64,000 nucleotides of DNA, from positions 3,220,001 through 3,284,000 of the forward strand of contig NZ_CP121113.1 of assembly GCF_029581395.1 (NCBI RefSeq), in the 5' to 3' direction. Shown here in pieces: positions 1 to 9,158 of the stretch (positions are counted from its first letter, which is position 1; each line of letters starts with the position of its first letter). Position numbers and translations under genes: made by a program. The DNA is from Roseinatronobacter sp. S2 (lineage in GTDB: Bacteria > Pseudomonadota > Alphaproteobacteria > Rhodobacterales > Rhodobacteraceae). Under the pieces are notes generated by a model that saw only the letters and a program-made list of their open reading frames with translations, made no database searches and was not told the origin of the DNA.

Positions 1-912
1 GGCGAAAACGACGCGCCCGAAGATTTCACCCCCAGCGCGAAACGCCCCCTTCAGGTTGCTGTCATCGGGCGGCCCAATGCAGGCAAGTCAACACTGATCA
101 ACAAGATACTGGGCGAAGACCGTCTGCTGACCGGGCCAGAGGCCGGGATCACCCGCGATTCGATTTCACTGTCGATGAACTGGCTGGGCACGCCCACGCG
201 CATTTTTGATACTGCGGGCATGCGCAAAAAGGCGCGTGTTATCGACAAGGTCGAAAAACTGTCTGTGGCCGACGGGCTGCGCGCCGTGCGTTTTGCCGAA
301 GTTGTGGTGGTGTTGCTGGATGCCGCGATTCCCTTTGAACAGCAGGATTTGCGCATCGCGGATTTTGCCGAATCCGAAGGGCGGGCCGTTGTGGTTGCAG
401 TCAACAAATGGGATCTGGAAGATGAGAAGCAGGACAAGCTGAAAGCCCTGCGCACGGGGTTTGAAAAGCTGCTTCCGCAATTGAAAGGCGCGCCGCTTGT
501 CACCATTTCGGCCAAGACAGGCAAAGGGCTGGACAGGCTGCATGACGCCGTGCTGCGCGCGCATGAAGTGTGGAACCGTCGTGTGCCCACTGCCCGGCTG
601 AACCAATGGCTGGCCGCCATGATCGAGGCCCACCCGCCCCCCGCACCGGGCGGCAAGCGCATCAAACTGCGCTACATGACACAGGCCAAGACCCGCCCGC
701 CGGGATTTGTCGTCATGTGTTCCAACCCCGAAGACCTGCCCGCAAGCTACAGCCGTTATCTGGTCAACAGCCTGCGCGACAGCTTTGACATGCCGGGCAC
801 GCCTATCCGGATGTTCATGCGCTCACAATCAGACAAGAACCCCTATAAGGGCCGCAAGAAAGCACCGCCATCGAAGCTGCGCAAGCATTTGCAAGGCCGC
901 AAGGCCGACTGA
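1..912 (+). CDS. der: Ribosome-assembly GTPase Der (EngA), 3' part
   Basis: The gene enters from the left edge, so the N-terminal GTPase domain is missing; 303 codons remain. They hold the second G domain with P-loop GRPNAGKST (visible residues 23-31), GITRDS switch I (49-54), DTAG (70-73) and NKWD (135-138), followed by the KH-like C-terminal domain that closes EngA proteins. The Lys/Arg-rich tail is typical. Der binds the 50S precursor and is needed for large-subunit maturation in the cytoplasm. The paired-GTPase origin is inferred from the acidic linker before the P-loop and from the KH domain; Era has a similar KH domain but a different linker. No terminator is obvious in the 67-base gap downstream. 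Confidence 0.95.
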   Translation, partial: GENDAPEDFTPSAKRPLQVAVIGRPNAGKSTLINKILGEDRLLTGPEAGITRDSISLSMNWLGTPTRIFDTAGMRKKARVIDKVEKLSVADGLRAVRFAEVVVVLLDAAIPFEQQDLRIADFAESEGRAVVVAVNKWDLEDEKQDKLKALRTGFEKLLPQLKGAPLVTISAKTGKGLDRLHDAVLRAHEVWNRRVPTARLNQWLAAMIEAHPPPAPGGKRIKLRYMTQAKTRPPGFVVMCSNPEDLPASYSRYLVNSLRDSFDMPGTPIRMFMRSQSDKNPYKGRKKAPPSKLRKHLQGRKAD

Positions 913-979
913 ACCGCGCCGTTATCAGGTTGTTAACCAGTATCTGCCATAATCATGGATTGAATGAAGGGCAAAATGT

Positions 980-1834
980 ATGGGCATGGGCGTGTATAAG
1001 CTGGCGGTTGGATTAGTCGCGTTCTGTCTGGGCCTTGTCCAGTTGCCCGCCCGTGCTGATATGCCGCTGGATGCGCGTGTGGTCATGTCGGGCCATTCGC
1101 TGACCGATCCCATCCCCGACATGCTGCGCCCGATGGTGCACGCAACGGGCGGGCGCGGGGCGGTTATTGACCGCTCCACCATTCCCGGCAGCCCTATGGA
1201 CTGGCGCTGGAACAACACGGCCCAACCTGTGGATGCCCGCACCGGGATGGCCAGTTACGATCTGCTGGTGCTGACGGAACGCGTGCCACTTCTGAACACG
1301 ATGGGCTATCATAACTCCGCAGATGAAGCGCTGCGATGGGTGCGCCATGCATGGGAAAACGGGGCGCAAACGGTGCTCTATGCCACATGGATCACGCGCG
1401 ACACCGGGCCGGGCGCTGGCGATGACACTGCGGAAGCGCATATCCAGTTTCGCGAACGGTTGCAGGTTGAACAGGACCGCTGGCTGGAAATCCGCGACCA
1501 TGTGAACCAGAACCGCCCCGATGGGATGCCCGAAATGGTCATGATACCCGGACCGCGCATTATGACTGCAATTTATGACGCGATTGATGCGGGCACGGCC
1601 CCCGGCCTGACCAGCATGGATGCCCTGTTCAGCGATGCGATTCACGTCAATGATCTGGGGGCCTATGTCATGGCCTTGGCGCATTATGCGGTCATCTACG
1701 GGCGCAGCCCACTGGATGTGCCCTTGGGGCTGGGACGCACCCCCACGCCGGACCCTGCACTGGCACGCTGGCTGCAACAGCTTGTTGCGGATGTGGTGGC
1801 CCAAGCCCCGGAAGCGCGGGCCTCTGGTCACTGA
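980..1834 (+). CDS. Secreted SGNH/GDSL-hydrolase-like protein
   Basis: This 284-residue protein has a Sec signal peptide (hydrophobic residues 5-24, cleavage likely after ARA at about 26). Two SGNH blocks are recognisable: block I around S40 in MSGHSLTD, and block V as D219-x-x-H222 in DAIHVNDLG. These would supply the nucleophile and the Asp/His of a GDSL-type esterase acting in the periplasm. The Gly and Asn blocks are not obvious, so the fold assignment is moderate and the substrate unknown. A sugar-acetyl or lipid esterase is possible. The ATG at 980 is preceded by a weak purine stretch. The gene stands alone between der and a convergent aroC. Confidence 0.6.
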   Translation: MGMGVYKLAVGLVAFCLGLVQLPARADMPLDARVVMSGHSLTDPIPDMLRPMVHATGGRGAVIDRSTIPGSPMDWRWNNTAQPVDARTGMASYDLLVLTERVPLLNTMGYHNSADEALRWVRHAWENGAQTVLYATWITRDTGPGAGDDTAEAHIQFRERLQVEQDRWLEIRDHVNQNRPDGMPEMVMIPGPRIMTAIYDAIDAGTAPGLTSMDALFSDAIHVNDLGAYVMALAHYAVIYGRSPLDVPLGLGRTPTPDPALARWLQQLVADVVAQAPEARASGH

Positions 1835-1878
1835 CCGTATTGCAGCAGGTGGAAACATCACTGATGGTGGTGGGTAGT

Positions 1879-2109
1879 GGCCTGAAGCGGTCATTGGGGA
1901 GATTCCCAAGGCGCGGAATCAAGGGCGCAGCCCGCCGCGCCATCGGTGGGCCGTCCCGCGGCCTGCCGATTCCGCTGATGGTGATTCAATCCTTTGAAGA
2001 CAGGAGTATGCCGCCTGCATAAAGTGAACTTCACTGGCGTCGGACCGGCAGACCCCGGCCCACCGCTGGCGCGGGCTTTGTTCAAGTGTGAAGGGCAGCA
2101 AAAGGCCAA
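1879..2109. repeat. Dispersed palindromic repeat, copy A
   Basis: Most of the 343-base gap between the SGNH gene and aroC is a repeat that recurs in inverted orientation at 29936-30156, with an internally deleted form at 6810-6874. Over about 190 bases copies A and B differ at only scattered positions. Both end in GGCCTGAAG and both carry a GGCAGCAAAAGGCCAA block at the other edge, where the spacing varies. The interior holds complementary arms (GCAGGCCGC/GCGGCCTGC type). A short frame inside it, encoding VCRLHKVNFTGVG, is probably an artefact of the repeat. Every copy lies between convergent genes, which suggests a terminator or transcript-end element. Confidence 0.8.
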
Positions 2110-2177
2110 TTTCAGTCCGTCAGGGGAGTTATGCAAACATTCCACAGCACTGCCCCCCCGATGCAGCCAAACACGAA

Positions 2178-3296
2178 TTACTGCGCTGCCGGCCCAATCT
2201 GCCCCACCGGGCCAAGCGCGCCCGTCTGCGCGCGCTGCATCAGCAGATGGTCCAGCAAAACGCAGGCCATCATCGCCTCTCCCACGGGAACGGCACGAAT
2301 GCCCACGCAAGGATCATGGCGTCCTTTTGTCACCACATCTGTCGGATCGCCCGCCCGCGTGACAGATGCACGCGGCGTATGGATGGATGATGTGGGTTTC
2401 ACCGCGAAACGCACGACAATATCCTGCCCCGTTGAAATCCCGCCCAGAATGCCGCCTGCCTTGTTGGACCGGTAGCGCGGGCCATCCGGTCCCATCTCGA
2501 TTTCATCGGCGTTTTCCACGCCAGTCAGCGCCGCAGCCCCCATGCCAGCGCCGATTTCCACGCCCTTGACCGCATTGATGGACATCATCGCGGCGGCCAG
2601 TTCCGTGTCCAGCTTCGCATAAATTGGCGCGCCCAGCCCCGCAGGTGCGCCTGCGGCCACCACTTCGATCACCGCGCCCACGGAATTGCCATCCTTGCGA
2701 ATCTGGTCCAGCGCCTGCGCCCAGTCCTGCGCGGCTTGCGCATCGGGCACCCAGAACGGGTTGCGCGCCACCTCGTCCAGATCAAAGCGCGCGCGGTCAA
2801 TGGTGTGCGGCCCCATCTGCACCATATATCCCGCAATGCTCAGCCCCGGCACCAGTGCATCCAGAACAGCGCGCGCCACACCACCCGCAGCCACGCGCGC
2901 TGCTGTTTCGCGTGCAGAAGACCGCCCGCCCCCACGCGGGTCGCGCAACCCGTATTTCTGGAAATAAGTAATATCGGCATGGCCGGGGCGGAATGTATCA
3001 AGGATATTGCCGTAATCCCTGGACCGCTGGTCAATATTGCGGATCATCAGTTGAATGGGCGTGCCGGTGGTCTGCCCCTCATAAACGCCTGACAGAATTT
3101 CCACCTCGTCAGGTTCGCGTCGCTGCGTGGTGTGGCGGTTCTGTCCGGGTTTGCGTTTGTCCAGCCAGCGCTGCAACATGGCCGCATCCAGCGCCACGCC
3201 GGGGGGGCAGCCGTCAACAGTGGCCCCAAGGGCCGGACCATGGCTTTCGCCCCATGTGGTCACACGAAAGATATGGCCGAATGTATTAAAGCTCAT
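2178..3296 (-). CDS. aroC: Chorismate synthase
   Basis: The 372-residue product matches full-length AroC, which makes chorismate from EPSP using reduced FMN, the last step of the shikimate pathway. Diagnostic stretches are [11 protein letters not shown] at the N-terminus, [18 protein letters not shown] in the middle, and [14 protein letters not shown] near the end. The open frame continues upstream through the antisense of the TPP riboswitch, but the ATG at 3296 is the right start: it has an AAAGGAG ribosome-binding site and begins with the conserved [10 protein letters not shown]. It is divergent from thiB and convergent with the SGNH gene. Another shikimate gene, aroQ, lies at 34.5 kb. Confidence 0.97.
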   Translation of the reverse strand: MSFNTFGHIFRVTTWGESHGPALGATVDGCPPGVALDAAMLQRWLDKRKPGQNRHTTQRREPDEVEILSGVYEGQTTGTPIQLMIRNIDQRSRDYGNILDTFRPGHADITYFQKYGLRDPRGGGRSSARETAARVAAGGVARAVLDALVPGLSIAGYMVQMGPHTIDRARFDLDEVARNPFWVPDAQAAQDWAQALDQIRKDGNSVGAVIEVVAAGAPAGLGAPIYAKLDTELAAAMMSINAVKGVEIGAGMGAAALTGVENADEIEMGPDGPRYRSNKAGGILGGISTGQDIVVRFAVKPTSSIHTPRASVTRAGDPTDVVTKGRHDPCVGIRAVPVGEAMMACVLLDHLLMQRAQTGALGPVGQIGPAAQ

Positions 3297-3392
3297 GCGC
3301 GGCACTCCTTTGGGAAAACACTTAGCGCCAAGGCGCGCAAGGCTCAAGCGCCGCACTTGCCGCGACAGGCGAAAACACTTAAGTGGTGTGTC

Positions 3393-3477
3393 ACCTCGGG
3401 GTGCCTGCTTGCAGGCTGAGATGCGACTATCGCGGACCCGTTGAACCTGACCCGGTTCAGACCGGCGGAGGGAAGGT
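3393..3477 (+). promoter_or_regulatory. TPP riboswitch (THI element) upstream of thiBPQ
   Basis: The leader contains the THI-box signature: GGGGTGCC then GCTGAGATG in one arm, and ACCCGTTGAACCTGACCC followed by GGTTCAG and GGCGGAGGGAAG in the other. ACCT at 3393-3396 can pair with AGGT at 3474-3477 to close P1. The element sits 57 bases before thiB in the correct orientation, as expected for thiamine-pyrophosphate repression of the thiamine importer. Confidence 0.95.
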
Positions 3478-3496
3478 TGCGGGCAAGCGCCCGTTG

Positions 3497-3528
3497 CAAT
3501 CTCCGCCCGTCGTGAATGAAGGAGATTG
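3497..3528 (+). promoter_or_regulatory. RBS-sequestering hairpin of the TPP riboswitch
   Basis: CAATCTCC (3497-3504) is a perfect 8-base complement of GGAGATTG (3521-3528), which contains the thiB Shine-Dalgarno sequence. Just upstream, CGGGC and GCCCG can form a competing stem next to the 3' side of aptamer P1. The likely mechanism is translational: ligand binding favours the stem that hides the ribosome-binding site. No T-run suggesting a transcription terminator follows. Confidence 0.7.
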
Positions 3529-3533
3529 AACAG

Positions 3534-4511
3534 ATGATACGTTTCCATTTCGCGGCAGTGGCAGCCTTGGCAATCACAGGTGCGGCGCAGGCCGACACAT
3601 TGACCGTGCTGGCCCCCGACTATTTCGGGTCAAGCTGGGGCCCCGGCCCCGCCATCAAGCAAGGGTTCGAGGACCGCTGCGATTGCACGCTGGAGTATCG
3701 CACCGGCGACGTTCTGCCCCGCCTGATGCTGGAGGGGGAGCGTTTGCAGGCCGATCTGGTCATGGGCTTGGGCACGGATGAATTGCTGCGCGCACGCCAG
3801 TCGGGCCTGTTTGTGCCACATGGGCAGGATCTGGCCCCGCTGACCGTGCCGGTTGACTGGCAAGATGACAGCTTCATCCCCTTCAACTGGTCCTATGCGG
3901 CCTTTGTCTATGACCGCACACGGCTGGAAACCCCGCCTGCCAGCTTTGCAGAACTGATTGAACGGGATGATATTTCACTGATCTGGCAAGACCCCCGTTC
4001 GTCGGGCGCGGGGCTGGCCCTGATGCTGTGGGTTGACCACCTGTATGGCGAGGACGCGCACAGGATCTGGCAAAACCTTGCGGCCAAGACGGTCACGGTT
4101 ACCGCTGGCTGGTCGGAAGCTTACGGCATGTTCACCGATGGTGAAGCGGATATGGTGCTAAGCTACACCACGTCACCTGCCTATCACATTGCCGAAGAAG
4201 ATGATGACACCAAGGCGGCTGCAATATTTGAAGAAGGGCATTATTTCATTGCCGAAGCTGCCGGTATTCTGGCGGGCGCGCAGCAACCCGATCTGGCGCG
4301 GCAGTTTATGGAATACATCCTGTCGCAGGAATTCCAGTCCATGATTGCAACGGCAAACTGGTCTTACCCTTCTGCCCTGCCGCACGCGGACTGGCCGCAG
4401 GTGTTCCGCGACCTGCCCCTGCCGGATCAAGCCATATTCCTGACCGAAGAGTTGGCCGATGACCGCCGCACACCGGCACTTTCGCATTGGCTGGATGGCA
4501 TGACGCGGTGA
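3534..4511 (+). CDS. thiB: Thiamine ABC transporter, substrate-binding protein
   Basis: The 325-residue periplasmic binding protein has a signal peptide of about 20 residues ending AAQA. The mature part begins [18 protein letters not shown], followed by the layout of the ThiB/TbpA family: a hinge region near [11 protein letters not shown] and the ATANWSYPS stretch near the C-terminus. It captures thiamine or thiamine phosphates. An in-frame ATG exists at 3516, but the GGAG at 3521-3524 lies between the two, so the ATG at 3534 (9-base spacing) is preferred. It is the first gene of thiBPQ, is under the TPP riboswitch, and its stop overlaps the thiP start. Confidence 0.93.
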   Translation: MIRFHFAAVAALAITGAAQADTLTVLAPDYFGSSWGPGPAIKQGFEDRCDCTLEYRTGDVLPRLMLEGERLQADLVMGLGTDELLRARQSGLFVPHGQDLAPLTVPVDWQDDSFIPFNWSYAAFVYDRTRLETPPASFAELIERDDISLIWQDPRSSGAGLALMLWVDHLYGEDAHRIWQNLAAKTVTVTAGWSEAYGMFTDGEADMVLSYTTSPAYHIAEEDDDTKAAAIFEEGHYFIAEAAGILAGAQQPDLARQFMEYILSQEFQSMIATANWSYPSALPHADWPQVFRDLPLPDQAIFLTEELADDRRTPALSHWLDGMTR

Positions 4512-6079
4512 CGCGCAACGCGGCCAGTGCTGCACGGCTGTTCACCCTGATCGCGGGCAGTCTGGTCGCGCTGTGGTTGCTGGTGCTGAATTTCGGCGCA
4601 TTGGGCGCTGTGGCGGTGCGGGCCGAAGGGTTCAGCGCGCTACGCGGGTCCGACTGGGCGGCGGTGCGGTTTACACTGGTTCAGGCTGTGTTGTCGGCGA
4701 TGCTGTCGGTGGCACTGGCCATACCGGTTGCGCGCGCGCTGGCGCGGCGGCAATTCAGGGGGCGCGGGCTGCTGATTACGCTGATGGGGGCACCGTTTAT
4801 CCTGCCGACGCTGGTTGCGGTGCTGGGGTTGCTGGCGGTGTTTGGCCGGTCCGGCCTGATAAATCAGGGGCTGGAGGGGCTGGGACTGGCGCGGTTCAAT
4901 ATTTTCGGCCTGCATGGTGTGGTGCTGGCGCATGTATTTTATAACCTGCCACTGGCCACGCGGATTGTGCTGCAAGGTTGGGCCGCCATCCCGGCGGAAC
5001 GTTTCCGGCTGGCGGCGTCGCTTGGCTTTCGCCCGCAAGACACCTTTCGCCAGCTTGAAGTCCCGATGCTGCGCGCAGTGTTGCCCGGCGCGTTTCTGGT
5101 TATTTTCCTGATCTGCCTGACCAGCTTTTCAGTGGCCCTGACGATGGGGGGTGGCCCGCGGGCAACGACGGTGGAACTGGCCATCTATCAGGCGTTTCGG
5201 TTTGATTATGACATGGGACGTGCGGCCCTTCTGGGCTTGGTGCAATTCGCGCTATGCGCAGTGGCGGGGCTGGTCGCGTGGCGGGTGGCGCTACCGTCTG
5301 CACTGGGCGGGGGTATGGACCGGCCTGTGCAGCGCTTTGACACAGGCGGGGCAGCGTTGCGGTCATGGGACAGCGCGTTGATTGTCAGCGGGGCGCTGTT
5401 CTTGCTGGTCCCGCTGGCTATGATCACCTTGCGCGGCCTGCCCCATATCGCGGGTCTGCCCGTTGAAGTGTGGCAGGCCGCAGGACGGTCGCTTTTGGTG
5501 GCGCTGGGGGCCACGGCCGTGACACTGGCCATGACGCTGGCGCTCGCGCATGCTGTGCTGGCATTTCGCGGCGGCGCGTTTCTGGAATGGCTGGGATTGG
5601 CCGCACTTGCCGCATCGCCCTTGGTTATCGGCACGGGGCTGTTTTTGCTGATCCAGCCCTTGGCCAATCCGCGCGATTTTGCGCTTGTGGTGACCATGCT
5701 GGTAAATGCCGGAATGGCCATGCCTTTTGCGCTGCGCCTGATCCTGCCTGCCTTGCGCGACATCACCTGCACACAAGGCAGGCTGGCTGATGCCTTGGGC
5801 CTGCACGGGTGGGCACGGTTGCGCATTGTCACCCTGCCACGCCTGCGCCGCCCGCTGGGGTTTGCCGCAGGTTTGACCGCCGCGCTGTCGATGGGCGATC
5901 TGGGGGTGATCATGCTGTTTGCTGAACGCGAAGGGGCGACACTGCCTATGCAGCTTTACCGTTTGATGACCGCTTACAGACTGGATGACGCCGCCGGTGC
6001 GGCGCTGGTCTTGCTGGGCGCAAGCCTTGGGCTGTTCTGGGCCTTTGACCGATGGGGGCGCGGCCATGCTGAAGCTTGA
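4508..6079 (+). CDS. thiP: Thiamine ABC transporter, fused permease
   Basis: The 523-residue inner-membrane protein contains two homologous permease halves. Each has about six membrane segments and an EAA-type cytoplasmic loop (around RLAASLGFRPQ in the first half and LADALGLHGWARL in the second). Such fused permeases are usual for ThiP. The start is taken as GTG 4508, overlapping the thiB stop as GTGA; a TTG at 4487 would also keep the frame. With ThiQ it forms the ATP-driven thiamine channel. The thiQ start lies inside its 3' end, so translation of the three genes is probably coupled. Confidence 0.93.
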   Translation: MTRNAASAARLFTLIAGSLVALWLLVLNFGALGAVAVRAEGFSALRGSDWAAVRFTLVQAVLSAMLSVALAIPVARALARRQFRGRGLLITLMGAPFILPTLVAVLGLLAVFGRSGLINQGLEGLGLARFNIFGLHGVVLAHVFYNLPLATRIVLQGWAAIPAERFRLAASLGFRPQDTFRQLEVPMLRAVLPGAFLVIFLICLTSFSVALTMGGGPRATTVELAIYQAFRFDYDMGRAALLGLVQFALCAVAGLVAWRVALPSALGGGMDRPVQRFDTGGAALRSWDSALIVSGALFLLVPLAMITLRGLPHIAGLPVEVWQAAGRSLLVALGATAVTLAMTLALAHAVLAFRGGAFLEWLGLAALAASPLVIGTGLFLLIQPLANPRDFALVVTMLVNAGMAMPFALRLILPALRDITCTQGRLADALGLHGWARLRIVTLPRLRRPLGFAAGLTAALSMGDLGVIMLFAEREGATLPMQLYRLMTAYRLDDAAGAALVLLGASLGLFWAFDRWGRGHAEA

Positions 6080-6758
6080 TGGCGTGACAATCCGGCAGGA
6101 TGATTTCAGCCTGACCGCCAATCTGTGCGTGCCGGCGGGCACGCGCGCGGCCGTGATCGGGCCTTCCGGGGCTGGGAAGTCCACATTTCTGGGCGCGATC
6201 GCGGGGTTTGTGCCGGTGTCAGCAGGGCATGTCATATGGGACGGGCAAGATCTGACAGCGCTTGGCCCGTCGGGCAGGCCCGTCTCGACACTGTTTCAGG
6301 ACAACAACCTGTTCCCGCATCTGAATGTGTTCCAGAATATCGCATTGGGCTTAAAGCCGTCATTGCGGGTGACCACCACAGAGCGCGCACAGATAGATAT
6401 GGCGATGGGGCGCGTCGGGCTGTTGGGTTTTGGGGCGCGCAAACCCGCACAACTGTCGGGCGGACAGCAAAGCCGCGTGGCACTTGCGCGCGTGTTGCTG
6501 CGTGCCCGACCGCTGTTGTTGCTGGATGAACCGTTTTCCGCACTTGGCCCAGCCCTAAAGGCCGAAATGCTGACACTTGTGGGCGATATTTGCGCGGAAA
6601 CCAATATCACGCTGCTGATGGTGACCCATGATGTGGGCGATGCGCGTGCGATTGCAGAGCAGACAATTCTGGTGGCGGACGGGCACGCCACCGGCCCGTT
6701 CCCGACTGCGGACCTGTTGGACAACCCGCCACCCGCGCTGCGCGACTATCTGGGGTGA
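6066..6758 (+). CDS. thiQ: Thiamine ABC transporter, ATP-binding protein
   Basis: The 230-residue ATPase carries Walker A GPSGAGKST (32-40), signature LSGGQ (130-134), Walker B LLLLDEP (150-156) and H-loop His188 in MVTHDV. Length and context match ThiQ, which energises thiamine import through ThiP. The ATG at 6066 overlaps the thiP coding region by 14 bases. A longer in-frame reading exists upstream but would begin inside thiP without a ribosome-binding site. A D-loop variant, SALGP instead of SALDP, is a small deviation seen here. Confidence 0.93.
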   Translation: MLKLDGVTIRQDDFSLTANLCVPAGTRAAVIGPSGAGKSTFLGAIAGFVPVSAGHVIWDGQDLTALGPSGRPVSTLFQDNNLFPHLNVFQNIALGLKPSLRVTTTERAQIDMAMGRVGLLGFGARKPAQLSGGQQSRVALARVLLRARPLLLLDEPFSALGPALKAEMLTLVGDICAETNITLLMVTHDVGDARAIAEQTILVADGHATGPFPTADLLDNPPPALRDYLG

Positions 6759-6809
6759 AATTGCCAGTTCATGGCGTGGCAGGATCAGCTTGGGTCGTTG
6801 CAGCTTGGA

Positions 6810-6874
6810 CAAAGCCCGCTCCAGCGGCGGGCTGAAGCCCTTTGCTCCGCGCCTTTGCGCATCCCCTTCAGGCC
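6810..6874. repeat. Dispersed repeat, internally deleted copy C
   Basis: CAAAGCCCGCTCCAGCGG matches one end of the repeat at 1879-2109 (two differences or fewer), and the following GCCCTTTGCTCCGCGCCTT to CCCCTTCAGGCCA matches the opposite end of the copy at 29936-30156. About 130 bases of the centre are absent. The copy lies between the convergent ends of thiQ and the fur-like gene, the same genomic situation as the two full copies. The rest of the 218-base gap (6759-6976) shows nothing recognisable. Confidence 0.65.
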
Positions 6875-6976
6875 ATATTCCACCAGCCGTATCGTGCCAA
6901 ATGGCGTGATCACCCATGCATACGGCGTGCAAAACCAACGCGTGCTTTCATGCCCGAATGCCCCGCCAAGGATGCG

Positions 6977-7387
6977 CTACCCCTTAAGTTTGCGCCCCAG
7001 CAATTCCAGCCGGTGCCCGTGCAAATGATAGCCCAGGCGGCGGGCAATCTTTTCCTGCAATGCCTCGATTTCAGGATCGCAGAACTCGATCACCTCGCCG
7101 GTGTCCATGTCAATCAGATGGTCATGATGGTCCCGCTGGCTGTCTTCAAAACGGGCGCGGCCATCGCCGAATTCCAGCCGGTCCAGAATGCCCACTTCTT
7201 CCAGCAGCTTGACCGTGCGGTATACCGTCGCAAGCGAAATTCTGGAATCCAGCGCATTGGCGCGCGCATGCAATTCCTCGACATCGGGGTGATCCGATGC
7301 TTGCTCGATCACCTGCGCAATGGTGCGGCGCTGGTCGGTCATGCGCAGGCCCTGCGCTTCCAGTCGGTCAAGGATTGTCTTGCTCAC
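6977..7387 (-). CDS. Fur-family metalloregulator (Fur/Mur type)
   Basis: The 136-residue protein has an N-terminal winged helix (ISLATVYRTVKLLEEVG is the recognition region) and a dimerisation domain with His33, Glu81 and HHDH (87-90), the Fur regulatory metal site. It has no C-terminal CxxC structural zinc motif and only one cysteine (Cys103). Alphaproteobacterial proteins of this form often respond to manganese (Mur) rather than iron, and Irr is another relative. The exact metal cannot be read from sequence. It lies 71 bases downstream of soeC on the same strand and may be read with that operon or from its own promoter in the gap. Confidence 0.85.
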   Translation of the reverse strand: MSKTILDRLEAQGLRMTDQRRTIAQVIEQASDHPDVEELHARANALDSRISLATVYRTVKLLEEVGILDRLEFGDGRARFEDSQRDHHDHLIDMDTGEVIEFCDPEIEALQEKIARRLGYHLHGHRLELLGRKLKG

Positions 7388-7458
7388 GCGTGCTGTCCTG
7401 CTTCACTTGGTTGCCACAGTTTACCCGCAAGCGGCCGCGCTGAAAACCGCCAATCCTG

Positions 7459-8331
7459 CTAACGCTTGCCATAATACAGGCCCACAACATGCTCTGCCTG
7501 CGCAAAAAACAGCCAGCGTTGCACAAACATCCCTGCGGTATGGGCCAGAAGGGCCAGGGCAACAGATATGTAGCTGACAGGCCCCAGCAACAGCAAGGCC
7601 GGCAAAAGCGCGCCGAAGCCCAGCGCGATCAGGCGCAGTTTATGGGCGTGCTTGCGCCCCACCACATAGACCATTTCGCGCAGCAGATAGTTCTGGCCGG
7701 AATGTGGCGGCTCCAACAGTCGCACGCGCCCAAGACTGCCCAAACCCGTTGCTGTGCCGCTGTCGGACCCCGATGCGCGAAACTGCCGGTCCCCTGCGAC
7801 CCAATGCACAACCATGGCAACCGACAGGGCCAGCATGCCCCACAATGCCACCGATGCCAGACCCGCGACCAGCGCCCCGCCCGCTAAAGCAGCGACAACG
7901 AAAACCGGCGGGGTGCTGGCGTGGTGCCAGCGCGGAACCGCCTTGATCTGCGCATAGATCATCGCAGTCGCAAAGATCGTGACCAAGGCCAGCATAGCCC
8001 CGATCCACCCCAGAACCGGCAGCGGCATGCCCCAAAAAACCGATGCGGCGGCATGCGGGGCCATTACCAGCAATGCGGCCACAGACAACACCGCTTCACG
8101 CGACAACCAGCTTGAACGCCATTGCGTGAATGCCTTGAGTGCGCGTTCAGGGTGGCCAAGATGAAAGGCAGCGGCAATCAGTCCGGCACCCGCCAGACCA
8201 TATCCAAGGCCGAACAGGATGAACGCCCTTGCCCCCAATGGCGCGGACAGGCCAAGGCCCAACCACACCAGCAGCCCGAACCCAAGGCCCGAAAGCACCG
8301 TAAACAGAATAAGCGACGGGGCGGGATGCAT
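7459..8331 (-). CDS. soeC: Sulfite dehydrogenase membrane anchor (DmsC/NrfD-like)
   Basis: The 290-residue, very hydrophobic protein has roughly eight membrane segments and belongs to the DmsC family of quinone-interacting anchors. The ATG at 8331 is one base beyond the soeB stop, so the two are translationally linked. An upstream in-frame start lies inside soeB and is unlikely. In the SoeABC complex this subunit fixes the cytoplasmic catalytic pair to the inner membrane and passes electrons from sulfite to the quinone pool. Assignment to sulfite rather than DMSO rests on the SoeA type and the absence of a Tat signal there. Confidence 0.85.
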   Translation of the reverse strand: MHPAPSLILFTVLSGLGFGLLVWLGLGLSAPLGARAFILFGLGYGLAGAGLIAAAFHLGHPERALKAFTQWRSSWLSREAVLSVAALLVMAPHAAASVFWGMPLPVLGWIGAMLALVTIFATAMIYAQIKAVPRWHHASTPPVFVVAALAGGALVAGLASVALWGMLALSVAMVVHWVAGDRQFRASGSDSGTATGLGSLGRVRLLEPPHSGQNYLLREMVYVVGRKHAHKLRLIALGFGALLPALLLLGPVSYISVALALLAHTAGMFVQRWLFFAQAEHVVGLYYGKR

Positions 8332-8332
8332 G

Positions 8333-9082
8333 TCAGAGCTTCTCCAGCGTGCGGTCCAGCCAGCCAAGGAAGCCCGTGGCGGTGGCAGTGTCAGGTGCGG
8401 CATCGCACAGGCTGGCTAGATCGGGGGCCTGCAATGTGTCGCGCCCGCGCGGCGGCAGGTATTTGTTCACAGGGTTTGTGCCTTGCTCCGGCATCAGATC
8501 AAACCCGCCGCGTTCGTCGACCAAGCGCGACACATCGCTGTCAGGATCACCAAGATCGCCGAAATGACGCGCCCCTGCGGGGCAGGTGCGCACGCAGGCG
8601 GGTTCGCGGTCATCAGCAGGCAGGTTTTCATTATAGATACGGTCCACACACAGGGTGCATTTTTTCATGACCTTTGCCGCAGCATCCATTTCGCGCGCGC
8701 CGTAAGGGCAGGCCCATGCACACAGCCCGCACCCGATACAATCGGTTTCATTGACCAGCACAATCCCGTCCTCATGGCGCTTATAGCTGGCACCTGTGGG
8801 GCAGACGGTGACACAAGGTGCATCATCGCAATGCAGGCAGGATTTTGGGAAATGCACCACCATCGGCGGGGCCGCGTCGCGTGTCACCTCAAATGTATGA
8901 ACGCGGTTCAGGAATGTGCCTTCGGGGTGTTCGCCATAGGCGTCCGTATCCGAAAGCGGCGCGCCATAGTTTTCGGTGTTCCAGCCCTTGCACGAAATCA
9001 CACAGGCATGACAGCCCACGCAGGTGTCCAGATCAATGACAAGGCCCAGCTTGCGGCTGGTTTGCGCAGGAAGGCTGGTCAT
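8333..9082 (-). CDS. soeB: Sulfite dehydrogenase iron-sulfur subunit
   Basis: The 249-residue ferredoxin-type subunit has sixteen cysteines arranged for four [4Fe-4S] clusters: C21/24/27/31, C82/85/90/94, C115/118/121/125 and C142/145/163/167. This is the DmsB/PsrB architecture that wires a molybdopterin subunit to a membrane anchor. No signal peptide is present, consistent with the cytoplasmic orientation known for SoeAB. It lies between soeA (76-base gap) and soeC (1-base gap). Confidence 0.9.
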   Translation of the reverse strand: MTSLPAQTSRKLGLVIDLDTCVGCHACVISCKGWNTENYGAPLSDTDAYGEHPEGTFLNRVHTFEVTRDAAPPMVVHFPKSCLHCDDAPCVTVCPTGASYKRHEDGIVLVNETDCIGCGLCAWACPYGAREMDAAAKVMKKCTLCVDRIYNENLPADDREPACVRTCPAGARHFGDLGDPDSDVSRLVDERGGFDLMPEQGTNPVNKYLPPRGRDTLQAPDLASLCDAAPDTATATGFLGWLDRTLEKL

Positions 9083-9158
9083 ATGGTGCGGCCCTTTGGT
9101 GCCTGACCGGATGGCAAGGTTGCTTGAGTATTTTTGGCAAGATGAAGCCGCATGAAGA

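Noticed and set aside
1994..2362. Short plus-strand frame beginning KTGVCRLHKVNFTGVG
   Set aside because: It starts inside the dispersed repeat and runs antisense into aroC; the same start appears in the other repeat copy followed by unrelated sequence.
3297..3548. N-terminal extension of aroC
   Set aside because: This stretch is the antisense of the TPP riboswitch; a good ribosome-binding site and the family N-terminus place the start at 3296.
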